NCBI GenBank assembly: GCA_028678445.1
Contig: JAJRDJ010000410.1
Coordinates: 1-9,641, forward strand
Reading direction: 5' to 3'
DNA: 9,641 nucleotides
Source of the DNA: Methylococcaceae bacterium
GTDB lineage: Bacteria > Pseudomonadota > Gammaproteobacteria > Methylococcales > Methylococcaceae
Below are positions 1 to 6,708 of the stretch, piece after piece. The position numbers were made by a program, and so were the translations under genes. Positions within the stretch are counted from its first letter, which is position 1; every line of letters starts with the position of its first letter. The notes under the pieces are model-generated. The model searched no databases. It was given only the letters and a program-made list of their open reading frames with translations, and was not told the DNA's origin.

Positions 1-442
1 ACAGCATTTCGTCGATGCCCCGGTTTGCCAGTTGATCGGCCCGCTCATTGCCGGGATGGCCAGCGTGGCCCTTGACCCATTGCCATTTCACTTGGTGCAA
101 CGCCTGGGCGTCGACGAGCAGTTTCCAGAGATCGGCATTCTTGACTGGCGTGTTGCCGGCGGTTCGCCACCCTTTGCGGATCCAGTTGACCAGCCACTCC
201 GTAATTCCCTTCATGACATAGGTGGAGTCGGTGGTGATGATGGCCTCGGTCGGTTGCTTGAGGGACCGGAAGGCCTGAATCGCCGCCATCAGTTCCATGC
301 GGTTATTAGTGGTATTGGGCTCGCCGCCGTACAACTCGAGCTCGCGACCTTGATAGCTCAGCAGGGCCCCCCAGCCGCCAGGGCCGGGATTGCCGCGACA
401 GGCGCCATCAGTAAATATGTGGACAGGAGAAGGAGTCGTCAT
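1..442 (-). CDS. rnhA: Ribonuclease HI, 3' end outside the window
   Basis: RNase HI cuts the RNA strand of RNA-DNA hybrids (R-loops, replication primers) in the cytoplasm with divalent metal. The readable part is 147 codons and aligns nearly throughout with E. coli RnhA (155 aa), so only a short C-terminus is missing. The four catalytic acidic residues are present: D12 in FTDGACRGNPG, E50 in NNRMELMAA, D72 in TTDSTYV and D135 in NERADQLA; the mobile-loop histidine is H125 in VKGHAGHPGNE. The ATG at 442-440 overlaps the stop of the upstream methyltransferase gene as ATGA, so the two are probably co-transcribed and translationally coupled. No good Shine-Dalgarno sequence precedes it, only a weak AGAAG, which fits coupling. 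In many gammaproteobacteria dnaQ lies nearby; that region is off the window. Confidence 0.97.
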   Translation of the reverse strand, partial: MTTPSPVHIFTDGACRGNPGPGGWGALLSYQGRELELYGGEPNTTNNRMELMAAIQAFRSLKQPTEAIITTDSTYVMKGITEWLVNWIRKGWRTAGNTPVKNADLWKLLVDAQALHQVKWQWVKGHAGHPGNERADQLANRGIDEML

Positions 443-1182
443 GGCTTCTGGCGTTGGGTGGCCTGGGGGGTTTCCAGTAGCTGTCCGGTCACCAGTTGCG
501 TGATCTTGGCCCATTCCGATTCGATCGGAATCACAGTATAGCTGCGCTTGATAGACTTGACGGCGTAGGCCAGCGACAAGCCAGCGGTAAGCTCTTCCCA
601 GGCGTTTTTCGCGGGGTGTCGACCTTTTTTGTGGGTTAGCCCAAATGATGATGATTGTTCTGCATCAAATTTCAACAAGCTGAGCCAGTCCAGCAGGTGA
701 TGGCTGGCGATCAAACGGGAATTCCAGAATGAAGACCTACGAGTCAGTTGCATTAGCCGGCGGGGGCTCCAGGGGTTCAGGCCAAGGATGAACAGCCTGC
801 CCTCGGGTTTCAGGACGCGCTCGACCTCGCGTAATACCTGATGTCGATCCGGAACAAATTCCAGCACGTGTGGCAGGATCAGCGTGTCGATGCTTTCCGC
901 GGCGAAGGGCAGCGCTTCGGCATCGGCCTGTACGAAAGTCGGATAACTGCGGGGTCCTTCGCGGTCGGCAAGAACGAATTCGCCGATTAAATCGGTATCG
1001 ATGTACCGGCTTTCCGAACCCAAACGACCGACTTGCACGGTCTTTCGGTTGTAGGAAACCTTTAGGCTTGCCTTTAGATAAGAGGATTCAAGGGTTTGGA
1101 GTGCTTGTCCCAGACTTGCCACGTGATACCATTTCAAGAATTCGTGGCGTGGAAGGGGTGAGGTCGGCTGTATCGTTTCCAT
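439..1182 (-). CDS. YafS-type class I SAM-dependent methyltransferase
   Basis: A 247-aa Rossmann-fold methyltransferase of the Methyltransf_11 / YafS type, the group found beside rnhA in gammaproteobacteria; its substrate is unknown. The N-terminus (FLKWYHVASLGQALQTLES, residues 15-33) matches the family's conserved W....PLG..L...E opening and supports the ATG at 1182. The post-motif-I region is ADAEALPF (86-93), followed by DTLILPHVLEFVPDRHQVL (99-117) and VLKPEGRLFILGLNPWSP (123-140), all typical. The usual glycine-rich SAM loop (GxGxG) is not obvious; residues 50-55 read QVGRLG. As I recall, other family members also have a weak motif I, so this is not necessarily a defect. No clear ribosome binding site is visible. 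The stop overlaps the rnhA start by 4 nt. It is divergent from mltD with 62 bp between the starts. Confidence 0.9.
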   Translation of the reverse strand: METIQPTSPLPRHEFLKWYHVASLGQALQTLESSYLKASLKVSYNRKTVQVGRLGSESRYIDTDLIGEFVLADREGPRSYPTFVQADAEALPFAAESIDTLILPHVLEFVPDRHQVLREVERVLKPEGRLFILGLNPWSPRRLMQLTRRSSFWNSRLIASHHLLDWLSLLKFDAEQSSSFGLTHKKGRHPAKNAWEELTAGLSLAYAVKSIKRSYTVIPIESEWAKITQLVTGQLLETPQATQRQKP

Positions 1183-1244
1183 CAGTTAGCGCTCACACAA
1201 CGCCCCGGCCGGCTGACATCAAGAAATTGAGGATAAAGATAGCA
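1183..1244. promoter_or_regulatory. Divergent methyltransferase / mltD intergenic region
   Basis: Only 62 bp separate the two divergent starts. The stretch holds a perfect 8-bp palindrome CCGGCCGG (1205-1212) and a smaller one, AGCGCT (1188-1193). GAGGA (1229-1233) lies 11 nt before the mltD ATG, somewhat far but usable as a Shine-Dalgarno sequence. No convincing -35/-10 pair fits inside on either strand, so the mltD promoter may lie within the 5' part of the methyltransferase gene. The palindromes may be chance in GC-rich DNA. Confidence 0.3.
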
Positions 1245-2912
1245 ATGCAACTGCCAAAATCTCTATTCAGATGGATTTGCTGTATTTCGATCGGCGCGGC
1301 CATCCTTTCAGGATGTTCGCGGCACGAGGTCAAGAGGGCCGCCACTATACCCGATACTGCCGCGGCCCAGTCAACCTCTGTTCCGAAGAAGAAAGCGTCC
1401 CGCGGCTCCCAGTATGATACGCTCTGGGACCGATTGTTCGCACTCTATGCGTTGCCACCGATTGATCACCCCGACATCGACCGCGAGCTGAGCTGGTTCG
1501 CCAATCATCCCGCCTATCTGGAGCGCGCGCAGAATCGCGCCGAGCCATTCCTGTACTCGATCGTCAAGTTGGTCGAAAAAAAGAATGTACCAGGGGAAAT
1601 CGCTCTCCTGCCGATCGTGGAGAGTGCATTTCAACCCAATGTCGTATCCTCCGCCAGAGCCGCTGGTATCTGGCAGTTCATCCCGTCCACGGGCACCAAC
1701 TATGGGCTCAAGCGCAGCCATTCCTATGACGGTCGGCGTGATGTCTATGCCTCCACCAAGGCGGCGATAAAATACCTGAAAAAACTCCACGGCGATTTTG
1801 GGGATTGGCTGCTGGCCATAGCTGCCTATAACTGCGGGGAGGGTGCGGTTGGTCGTGCTATCCGCCGCAATGAGGCGGCGGGCTTGCCGACGGATTTCTG
1901 GTCCCTGAACCTGCCTCAGGAGACGCGGGCCTATGTTCCGAAACTGCTGGCGGTATCACGATTGTTCGCCGATGCGGAAAAATACGGCATCAGCCTGAAG
2001 GATCTCCCTAACATGCCCCAGTACAAGCCGGTGAAGGTGAGTAACCAGCTTGATCTGGCTTTGGCTGCCGACGCCGCGGGCATTTCCCTCGACAAGCTGT
2101 ACGAACTCAATCCTGGCTTCAGGGGGCAATACGCCGATATCGATGGCAGCTATCACCTGTACATCCCCGCTAACAAGAAGGCTGCTGAGTTTCGTCAGGA
2201 GGTTGAACGTCTCTCCATGAGCCGGCGCTCCTTCGTACGCCCGGATATCGAGCCTGAGTACGTGCCGGTTGAACCTGGGGCGTTCCAGAGCTTCCGCCGC
2301 GAATTTGCGCGGCGCCCCGCTTACCCGGGCGGAAGACCGACGGGCGGGCGATTTATCCCTATGTCCATGACTTCCGAGGTGGAAACCCCGCAGGAATCTC
2401 TCAACGAAACCCCGCCGCCCCGTATCGCCAAACGGCGCCCCGAACCCGTTAGCCCGCCCGAGCCCCGTGACCTGGAGCCGCGCCGGGAACCGGCGCCCCG
2501 TCGGGTGAAGGCTCTGGAAGCCGAGCCACTAAAACCGCGTGCCCCGGTGACGGTGGCTACGGCAGCGAGCCAGAAACCCGCTGAAACGCCTTCAAAAAAA
2601 TCGTCTTATGCCGTCCTCAAAGGCGAAACCCTCTACGCGGTTGCCAGAAAGCACTCAGTAAATGTGGCGCAACTGGCCAAGTGGAACAACATTCCTATCA
2701 CTACCGAGGTACAGACGGGACAGAAACTGATCGTGGCGGAAACGGCACCAAACAACAAACCTACCGCTCCCTCGACCCCGTCATCGAAGGCAGCCAAAGC
2801 CCCGGTCAAACCCGCCAGCGAAAGCCGCTCCAGAACGGTAACCGCCGACGGCAAGCGCAAATCCGCCACTTCTTCTGAGCCACGCAAAGTAGCGACGGCC
2901 AGCAGCCGCTAA
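1245..2912 (+). CDS. mltD: Membrane-bound lytic murein transglycosylase D (lipoprotein)
   Basis: MltD cleaves the MurNAc-GlcNAc bond of peptidoglycan, forming 1,6-anhydro ends, and is anchored to the outer membrane from the periplasmic side. The 555-aa product starts at the ATG at 1245: it gives a lipoprotein signal with lipobox LSGC and Cys24 as the lipidated residue, and has GAGGA upstream. The frame stays open upstream to 870, but that stretch lies over the methyltransferase gene and would bury the signal. The SLT domain spans about 95-240, with catalytic Glu126 in LPIVESAFQ, then AAGIWQFIPSTG (139-150) and AIAAYNCGEGAVGRAIRRN (191-209). Residues 260-308 form the family's usual segment after the catalytic domain. 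A Pro/Arg-rich, probably disordered linker (about 335-450) leads to one clear LysM (YAVLKGETLYAVARKH to GQKLIV, 455-497) and a Lys/Ser/Thr/Ala tail. E. coli MltD is shorter (about 450 aa) and ends in tandem LysM domains. Confidence 0.96.
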   Translation: MQLPKSLFRWICCISIGAAILSGCSRHEVKRAATIPDTAAAQSTSVPKKKASRGSQYDTLWDRLFALYALPPIDHPDIDRELSWFANHPAYLERAQNRAEPFLYSIVKLVEKKNVPGEIALLPIVESAFQPNVVSSARAAGIWQFIPSTGTNYGLKRSHSYDGRRDVYASTKAAIKYLKKLHGDFGDWLLAIAAYNCGEGAVGRAIRRNEAAGLPTDFWSLNLPQETRAYVPKLLAVSRLFADAEKYGISLKDLPNMPQYKPVKVSNQLDLALAADAAGISLDKLYELNPGFRGQYADIDGSYHLYIPANKKAAEFRQEVERLSMSRRSFVRPDIEPEYVPVEPGAFQSFRREFARRPAYPGGRPTGGRFIPMSMTSEVETPQESLNETPPPRIAKRRPEPVSPPEPRDLEPRREPAPRRVKALEAEPLKPRAPVTVATAASQKPAETPSKKSSYAVLKGETLYAVARKHSVNVAQLAKWNNIPITTEVQTGQKLIVAETAPNNKPTAPSTPSSKAAKAPVKPASESRSRTVTADGKRKSATSSEPRKVATASSR

Positions 2913-2923
2913 GTCATCCGCTG

Positions 2924-2938
2924 GCAGCGTCCCGCTGC
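2924..2938 (+). terminator. Short hairpin after mltD
   Basis: A perfect 6-bp stem GCAGCG / CGCTGC with a TCC loop starts 12 nt after the mltD stop. No T-run follows, so it is not a textbook intrinsic terminator. It may serve as an mRNA 3' stabiliser or be chance. The rest of the 124-bp gap to rsfS shows no clear promoter. Confidence 0.3.
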
Positions 2939-3036
2939 GACTGGAATGACTTGATTGAGAAGTCCATTCCCTTTATGGCCAAGCCCCAATATGGTTTCTT
3001 TGGCACATTCCCAACCTGTTTCCAATCCGACTCTCC

Positions 3037-3399
3037 ATGAATACCGATAACCTTCTGAAACTTGTTTTAACCACTCTGGACAATGGCAAAGGCCGCGATA
3101 TCTCAGTGGTGGATGTACGGGGCAAAACCGGCATGACCGATTTCATGGTCGTGGCCAGTGGCACCTCTGAGCGCCACGTCAAGTCACTGGCGGGGCATGT
3201 AGCGGAGGAAGCCAGGAAAAACGCAACATTGCCCCTGGGCGTCGAAGGTGAGGATGTCGGCGAGTGGGTGCTGGTCGATCTGGGCGATGTTATTGTGCAT
3301 GTCATGAAGCCCCAGACCCGGGAATTCTACCAACTGGAAAAACTCTGGCGGGGTGAGCCCCTCCCGATGGAACCCGCAGCGGGAGCTTCCGTGCATTGA
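3037..3399 (+). CDS. rsfS: Ribosomal silencing factor RsfS (Iojap/YbeB)
   Basis: RsfS binds protein L14 of the 50S subunit and blocks subunit joining, lowering translation during starvation or stationary phase. The 120-aa product aligns over its whole core with E. coli RsfS: DVRGKTGMTDFMVVASGTS (27-45), RHVKSLAGHV (47-56), LPLGVEGE (66-73) and VDLGDVIVHVM (80-90), then the closing YQLEKLW. It is slightly longer than the E. coli protein because of about 15 extra C-terminal residues rich in Pro/Ala. The ATG at 3037 is the family-consistent start, although no Shine-Dalgarno sequence is visible before it. In most gammaproteobacteria this gene sits between nadD and rlmH; here it lies between mltD and a potassium channel gene, so its usual partners are elsewhere. 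Confidence 0.96.
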   Translation: MNTDNLLKLVLTTLDNGKGRDISVVDVRGKTGMTDFMVVASGTSERHVKSLAGHVAEEARKNATLPLGVEGEDVGEWVLVDLGDVIVHVMKPQTREFYQLEKLWRGEPLPMEPAAGASVH

Positions 3400-3531
3400 G
3401 GCGGCAAGCAATGCGCGATCACAAAAGCGTCCGCGTCCAGCAGCCTGGCCCATAAGCCCGGCTGAAAAGCCAGAGGCCTGTGGTGTGCTGTGATTGCCTG
3501 AGCAATTCTGTTCTTTTCGCCACCACCCCTC

Positions 3532-4572
3532 ATGTCATCAGAACAGCAACGCCTGGTATCGATTCGCCTCCGTGATCGTCTCCTGCCACCGGTGGTGGTT
3601 GTGGCCCTCATCATCATGGTTGGCACGTCGGGCTATTACTGGTTGGGTCGGGAGCAGGGCGCCACCTTCCTCGATGCTTTATACATGACGGTCATCACCA
3701 TCACCACGGTAGGGTATGGTGAAGTGATCCGTCTTAATGAGGTAGGTCGAGTCTTTACCATTTTCGTCTCGATTACCGGCATTGGCGCCATGTTTTACAG
3801 CATGACTGTGATTATGGATTATCTCGTCATGATTCGCTTGACTGATCCCTTGGGAACCAAAAAGATGCAGCGTGAGGTAGATCAATTAAACGATCACATC
3901 GTTATCGCGGGATTGGGCCGGGTCGGGCGCCAGGCAGCACTCGAACTGGGTGATTCCGGCATACGCTTCGTGATCATTGACCCGCAAGTCGAGGCACAAG
4001 CTTATGCTGTCCAGCATGGCTATTGGATGATCCTGGGCGATGCCAGCGATGATTCCGTCCTGGAACTGGCGGGCATCCGGCGGGCCAAGGGATTGATCGT
4101 CACCAGTGGCGATGATGCCAGCAACCTCTACATCGTGCTTTCGGCGCGGGTACTGAATCCTGGGTTGTTCATCGTGTCCCGGGCGGTGGACGAAACCAGC
4201 GTGCCCAAGCTGATGCGGGCGGGCGCCAACCGGGCCATCAGTCCCTATGCCATCGGCGGCCGGCGGCTAGCGCATCTCATTCTCAGTCCGACCGTGGTGG
4301 ATTTTTTCGACACCGTGATTTCTGGCGGGGATGAGCGGCTGAACCTCGAAGGCATCCAGGTGTACGAAAACTCTCTCGTTGTCGGTAAGAGCCTGGCTGG
4401 ACTGAGTTTGCGCGAAAATACCGGCGCCAATATCCTCGCCATTCTCCGTGGGCGCGAGGTGGTCCCCAATCCCGAAGCGGAAGAGGTCTTAAGCGCGGGT
4501 GACCAGATCCTCGCCCTAGGCACTGCGCAGCAACTCGAAAGTCTTGAAGCCCTGCTGGCAAGGCCGGAGTGA
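3532..4572 (+). CDS. Two-TM potassium channel with RCK/TrkA-N and TrkA-C domains
   Basis: An inner-membrane K+ channel of the MthK/Kch-like architecture, 346 aa. TM1 is about residues 17-37; the pore helix and selectivity filter follow, with TITTVGYGE at 56-64 (filter T59-V-G-Y-G63); TM2 is about 71-100 and contains the hinge-like ITGIGAM. The cytoplasmic RCK (TrkA-N) Rossmann domain starts at about 121 with HIVIAGLGRVGRQAALEL (122-139) and the acidic end of strand 2, VIID (147-150); LGDASDD (168-174) and TSGDDASNLY (191-200) are typical RCK segments. A TrkA-C domain covers about 265-335 (NSLVVGKSLAGLSLRE onward). Family knowledge says such RCK rings gate the pore on binding nucleotides or divalent cations; which ligand acts here cannot be read. 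No ribosome binding site is visible before the ATG. It converges with the ferredoxin gene, with 16 nt between the stops. Confidence 0.94.
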   Translation: MSSEQQRLVSIRLRDRLLPPVVVVALIIMVGTSGYYWLGREQGATFLDALYMTVITITTVGYGEVIRLNEVGRVFTIFVSITGIGAMFYSMTVIMDYLVMIRLTDPLGTKKMQREVDQLNDHIVIAGLGRVGRQAALELGDSGIRFVIIDPQVEAQAYAVQHGYWMILGDASDDSVLELAGIRRAKGLIVTSGDDASNLYIVLSARVLNPGLFIVSRAVDETSVPKLMRAGANRAISPYAIGGRRLAHLILSPTVVDFFDTVISGGDERLNLEGIQVYENSLVVGKSLAGLSLRENTGANILAILRGREVVPNPEAEEVLSAGDQILALGTAQQLESLEALLARPE

Positions 4573-4582
4573 CGCTCTCCGG
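4564..4582. terminator. Hairpin between convergent channel and ferredoxin genes
   Basis: CCGGAG (4564-4569) and CTCCGG (4577-4582) form a perfect 6-bp stem with a 7-nt loop containing the TGA stop of the channel gene (4570-4572). Being symmetric, it would form in transcripts from both sides of this convergent pair, whose stops are 16 nt apart. No T-tract follows on either strand, so any termination would not be of the simple intrinsic kind. Confidence 0.35.
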
Positions 4583-4588
4583 TATGCC

Positions 4589-4966
4589 TCAGGCGGACGA
4601 AATAGGACCGGCGAACTCATATTCAATGACCGGCTGACCGCCGATGAGATGCTCCTGAACGATGCGTTCCAGCACCTCGGGTGTACAGGAGTGGTACCAG
4701 ATGCCTTCCGGATAGACCACGCAGATCGGGCCGTTGATACAGACCCTGAGACAATTGGCCTTGGTCCGGGCGATGCGGCCGGATCGGGAAAGGCCAAGTT
4801 CATCCAGCCGGCGTTTCAGATAATCCCAAGCTACCAGCCCGGCCTCCAGGCTGCAGCATTTTGGTTTGCTCTGATCGGCGCAGAGAAAAATGTGGCGTTC
4901 GATGCTGTCCAGTTGCAGAGCGCTGGCGATTTTCTTCAGGGCTTCCGGTGGGATGTGATGCGTCAT
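4589..4966 (-). CDS. Thioredoxin-fold [2Fe-2S] ferredoxin
   Basis: A 125-aa ferredoxin of the thioredoxin-like [2Fe-2S] group (related to the NuoE C-terminal domain and the clostridial [2Fe-2S] ferredoxin), a soluble cytoplasmic one-electron carrier with unknown partner. Candidate cluster ligands are C29 (IFLCADQ), C37/C38 (KPKCC), C72 and C76 (ANCLRVCINGP, a Cys-x3-Cys pair). C82 is an additional Cys. The following ICVVYPEGIWYHSCTPE (81-97) is characteristic of the family. The ATG at 4966 was chosen because the family core begins a few residues later. The frame stays open to 5089, but that extra 41 residues would overlap the prfC promoter and start and look like untranslated leader. No Shine-Dalgarno sequence is seen; the bases before the start are ACCCCTC. 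It is divergent from prfC and convergent with the channel gene, so it is probably monocistronic. Confidence 0.9.
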   Translation of the reverse strand: MTHHIPPEALKKIASALQLDSIERHIFLCADQSKPKCCSLEAGLVAWDYLKRRLDELGLSRSGRIARTKANCLRVCINGPICVVYPEGIWYHSCTPEVLERIVQEHLIGGQPVIEYEFAGPISSA

Positions 4967-5059
4967 GAGGGGTAGCGGATTCTCTGGATGAGTGGGTTTC
5001 CCGGAGATACCAGGCGCTTCGAATGAAGGCGAGTGCCGCGGGCCCAGCGGATGTCGCGA

Positions 5060-5065
5060 TATAAT
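5060..5065 (+). promoter_or_regulatory. prfC: Probable -10 box of the prfC promoter
   Basis: A perfect TATAAT lies 24 nt before the prfC ATG. Transcription would start near 5072, giving a leader of about 17 nt with no Shine-Dalgarno sequence. No good -35 hexamer stands at the expected spacing (about 5036-5043 is GC-rich), so an activator or an unusual promoter is possible. The 122-bp gap between the divergent prfC and ferredoxin starts (4967-5088) must hold both promoters. On the minus strand TTGAAT (5089-5084) is a weak -35 candidate for the ferredoxin gene. Confidence 0.5.
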
Positions 5066-5088
5066 CTTCGTTTTTGACTGCCTATTCA

Positions 5089-6669
5089 ATGACAGACTTA
5101 CTACCGGAACTCGAGCGACGACGCACGTTCGCCATTATTTCCCACCCAGACGCCGGCAAGACCACGCTGACCGAAAAGCTGCTGTTGTTCGGCGGCGCCA
5201 TTCAGCTCGCGGGTTCCGTCAAGGGGCGCAAGGCTGCCCGGCATGCCACTTCCGACTGGATGGAGATGGAAAAGCAGCGCGGTATCTCGATCACGACTTC
5301 GGTCATGCAGTTTGAACACCGTGCACGGATTTTCAATCTGCTCGACACCCCCGGGCATGAAGATTTCTCCGAAGACACCTACCGCACCCTGACGGCCGTC
5401 GATTCGGCCCTCATGGTCATCGACAGCGCCAAGGGTGTCGAGGAGCGGACCATCAAGCTCATGGAGGTCTGCCGTCTGCGCGACACGCCAATCCTCACTT
5501 TCGTCAACAAGCTGGACCGCGAGGGACGGGAACCGATCGAACTGCTGGATGAAATCGAGCGTATTCTGAAAATCCAGTGTGCCCCGATGACCTGGCCGAT
5601 CGGCATGGGCAAGCGCTTCAAGGGCGTCTATCACCTGTATCGGAATGCCGTGCAACTCTTCAGCCCCTCGCACGGCGACCGCATCATCGAAGGCGAGATG
5701 ATCGAAGGTCTAGATAACCCGCGCCTCGATGCCATTCTTGGCGACCAGGCCGACGAACTGCGGCTGGAGATCGAGCTGGTGCAAGGCGCCAGCCACACCT
5801 TCGACCACGCCGCCTATTTGGCCGGTAAACAGACGCCGGTGTTCTTCGGGTCCGGTATCAATAACTTCGGCGTACTCGAATTGCTGGATGCCTTCGCGGA
5901 CTATGCCCCCGGTCCCCAGGCGCGGCAGGCACGGGAGCGGAAAGTGGAGCCAGATGAGGACAAGTTCACCGGCTTTGTATTCAAAATTCAGGCGAACATG
6001 GACCCTGCGCATCGCGATCGTATGGCCTTCCTCAGGATTTGTTCGGGTAAATACACCAGGGGCCTAAAAATGCTGCACGTCCGCACCGGCAAGTTTGTGC
6101 AGATCGCCAATGCCTTGACCTTTCAGGCGGACAGCCGTGTGAACGTGGAAGATGCCTATCCCGGCGACATTATCGGCCTGCACAATCACGGGACGATCCA
6201 GGTGGGCGACACCTTCACCCAGGGTGAAACCCTCAAGTACGAAGGCGTGCCGTATTTCGCGCCCGAACTGTTCCGGCGCGTGGTGCTGAAGGACCCGCTA
6301 CGCGGCAAGGCGCTGCAGAAAGGCTTGCAGCAGTTGACGGAAGAGGGCGCCACCCAATTATTCAAGCCCCTAAAGAACAACGACCTGATTCTCGGCGCCG
6401 TCGGCGTGCTGCAGTTCGACGTCACGGCCTTTCGGCTCAAGGCGGAATACAACGTTGAGTGCGTCTACGATGCCGTACCCGTGACCACGGCCCGCTGGGT
6501 CACCTGTAACGACCATAAAAAACTGGAAGATTTCAGGCGCAAGGCCTTTGAAAATCTTGCCGAGGACGGCGGCGGCTATCTGGTCTATCTCGCTACCAGC
6601 CGCGTCAATCTGTCCCTAACGCAGGAGCGTTGGCCAGACATTCGGTTTAGTGCGACGCGGGAGCTTTAG
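5089..6669 (+). CDS. prfC: Peptide chain release factor 3 (RF3)
   Basis: RF3 is a translational GTPase that removes RF1/RF2 from the ribosome after peptide release. From the ATG at 5089 it has 526 aa, against 529 in E. coli, and aligns along the whole length. GTPase motifs: P-loop SHPDAGKTTL (18-27), the switch region SDWMEMEKQRGISITTS (55-71), DTPGH (86-90) and NKLD (140-143). Domain 2 starts near DKFTGFVFKIQANMDP, and the C-terminal domain includes GAVGVLQFDV. A TTG five codons upstream (5074) is in frame, but it lies at the predicted transcription start and adds nothing conserved. The ATG places the conserved RRTFAIISHPDAGKT segment at residue 11, close to its place in E. coli. No ribosome binding site is visible. 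No terminator hairpin with a T-run was seen after the stop. Confidence 0.98.
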   Translation: MTDLLPELERRRTFAIISHPDAGKTTLTEKLLLFGGAIQLAGSVKGRKAARHATSDWMEMEKQRGISITTSVMQFEHRARIFNLLDTPGHEDFSEDTYRTLTAVDSALMVIDSAKGVEERTIKLMEVCRLRDTPILTFVNKLDREGREPIELLDEIERILKIQCAPMTWPIGMGKRFKGVYHLYRNAVQLFSPSHGDRIIEGEMIEGLDNPRLDAILGDQADELRLEIELVQGASHTFDHAAYLAGKQTPVFFGSGINNFGVLELLDAFADYAPGPQARQARERKVEPDEDKFTGFVFKIQANMDPAHRDRMAFLRICSGKYTRGLKMLHVRTGKFVQIANALTFQADSRVNVEDAYPGDIIGLHNHGTIQVGDTFTQGETLKYEGVPYFAPELFRRVVLKDPLRGKALQKGLQQLTEEGATQLFKPLKNNDLILGAVGVLQFDVTAFRLKAEYNVECVYDAVPVTTARWVTCNDHKKLEDFRRKAFENLAEDGGGYLVYLATSRVNLSLTQERWPDIRFSATREL

Positions 6670-6708
6670 CCTGGAAGAAGCAGTTCCCCGATTCGCCATT
6701 GCTATCAA

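Noticed and set aside
32..541. 169-codon plus-strand frame over rnhA
   Set aside because: The minus strand encodes RNase HI with all catalytic residues in place; the plus frame has no recognisable motif.
870..1244. N-terminal extension of MltD to position 870
   Set aside because: The frame is open, but it lies antisense to the methyltransferase gene, and the lipoprotein signal begins exactly at the ATG at 1245.
3444..3478. Possible folded RNA or terminator in the rsfS-channel gap (GGCT-GAAA-AGCC and CTGGC/GCCAG)
   Set aside because: The stems are only 4-5 bp, compete with each other and lack a T-run; not enough to call an RNA element.
3865..4572. Internal start at Met112 of the channel, giving a separate RCK subunit as in MthK
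   Set aside because: The position is suggestive, but no ribosome binding site precedes that ATG, so there is no sequence support.
4967..5089. 41-residue N-terminal extension of the ferredoxin
   Set aside because: It would overlap the prfC -10 box and start codon, and has no family similarity; the ATG at 4966 gives the expected length.
5101..5673. 190-codon minus-strand frame inside prfC
   Set aside because: It is antisense to strongly conserved RF3 GTPase motifs; this is a common by-product of GC-rich coding DNA.
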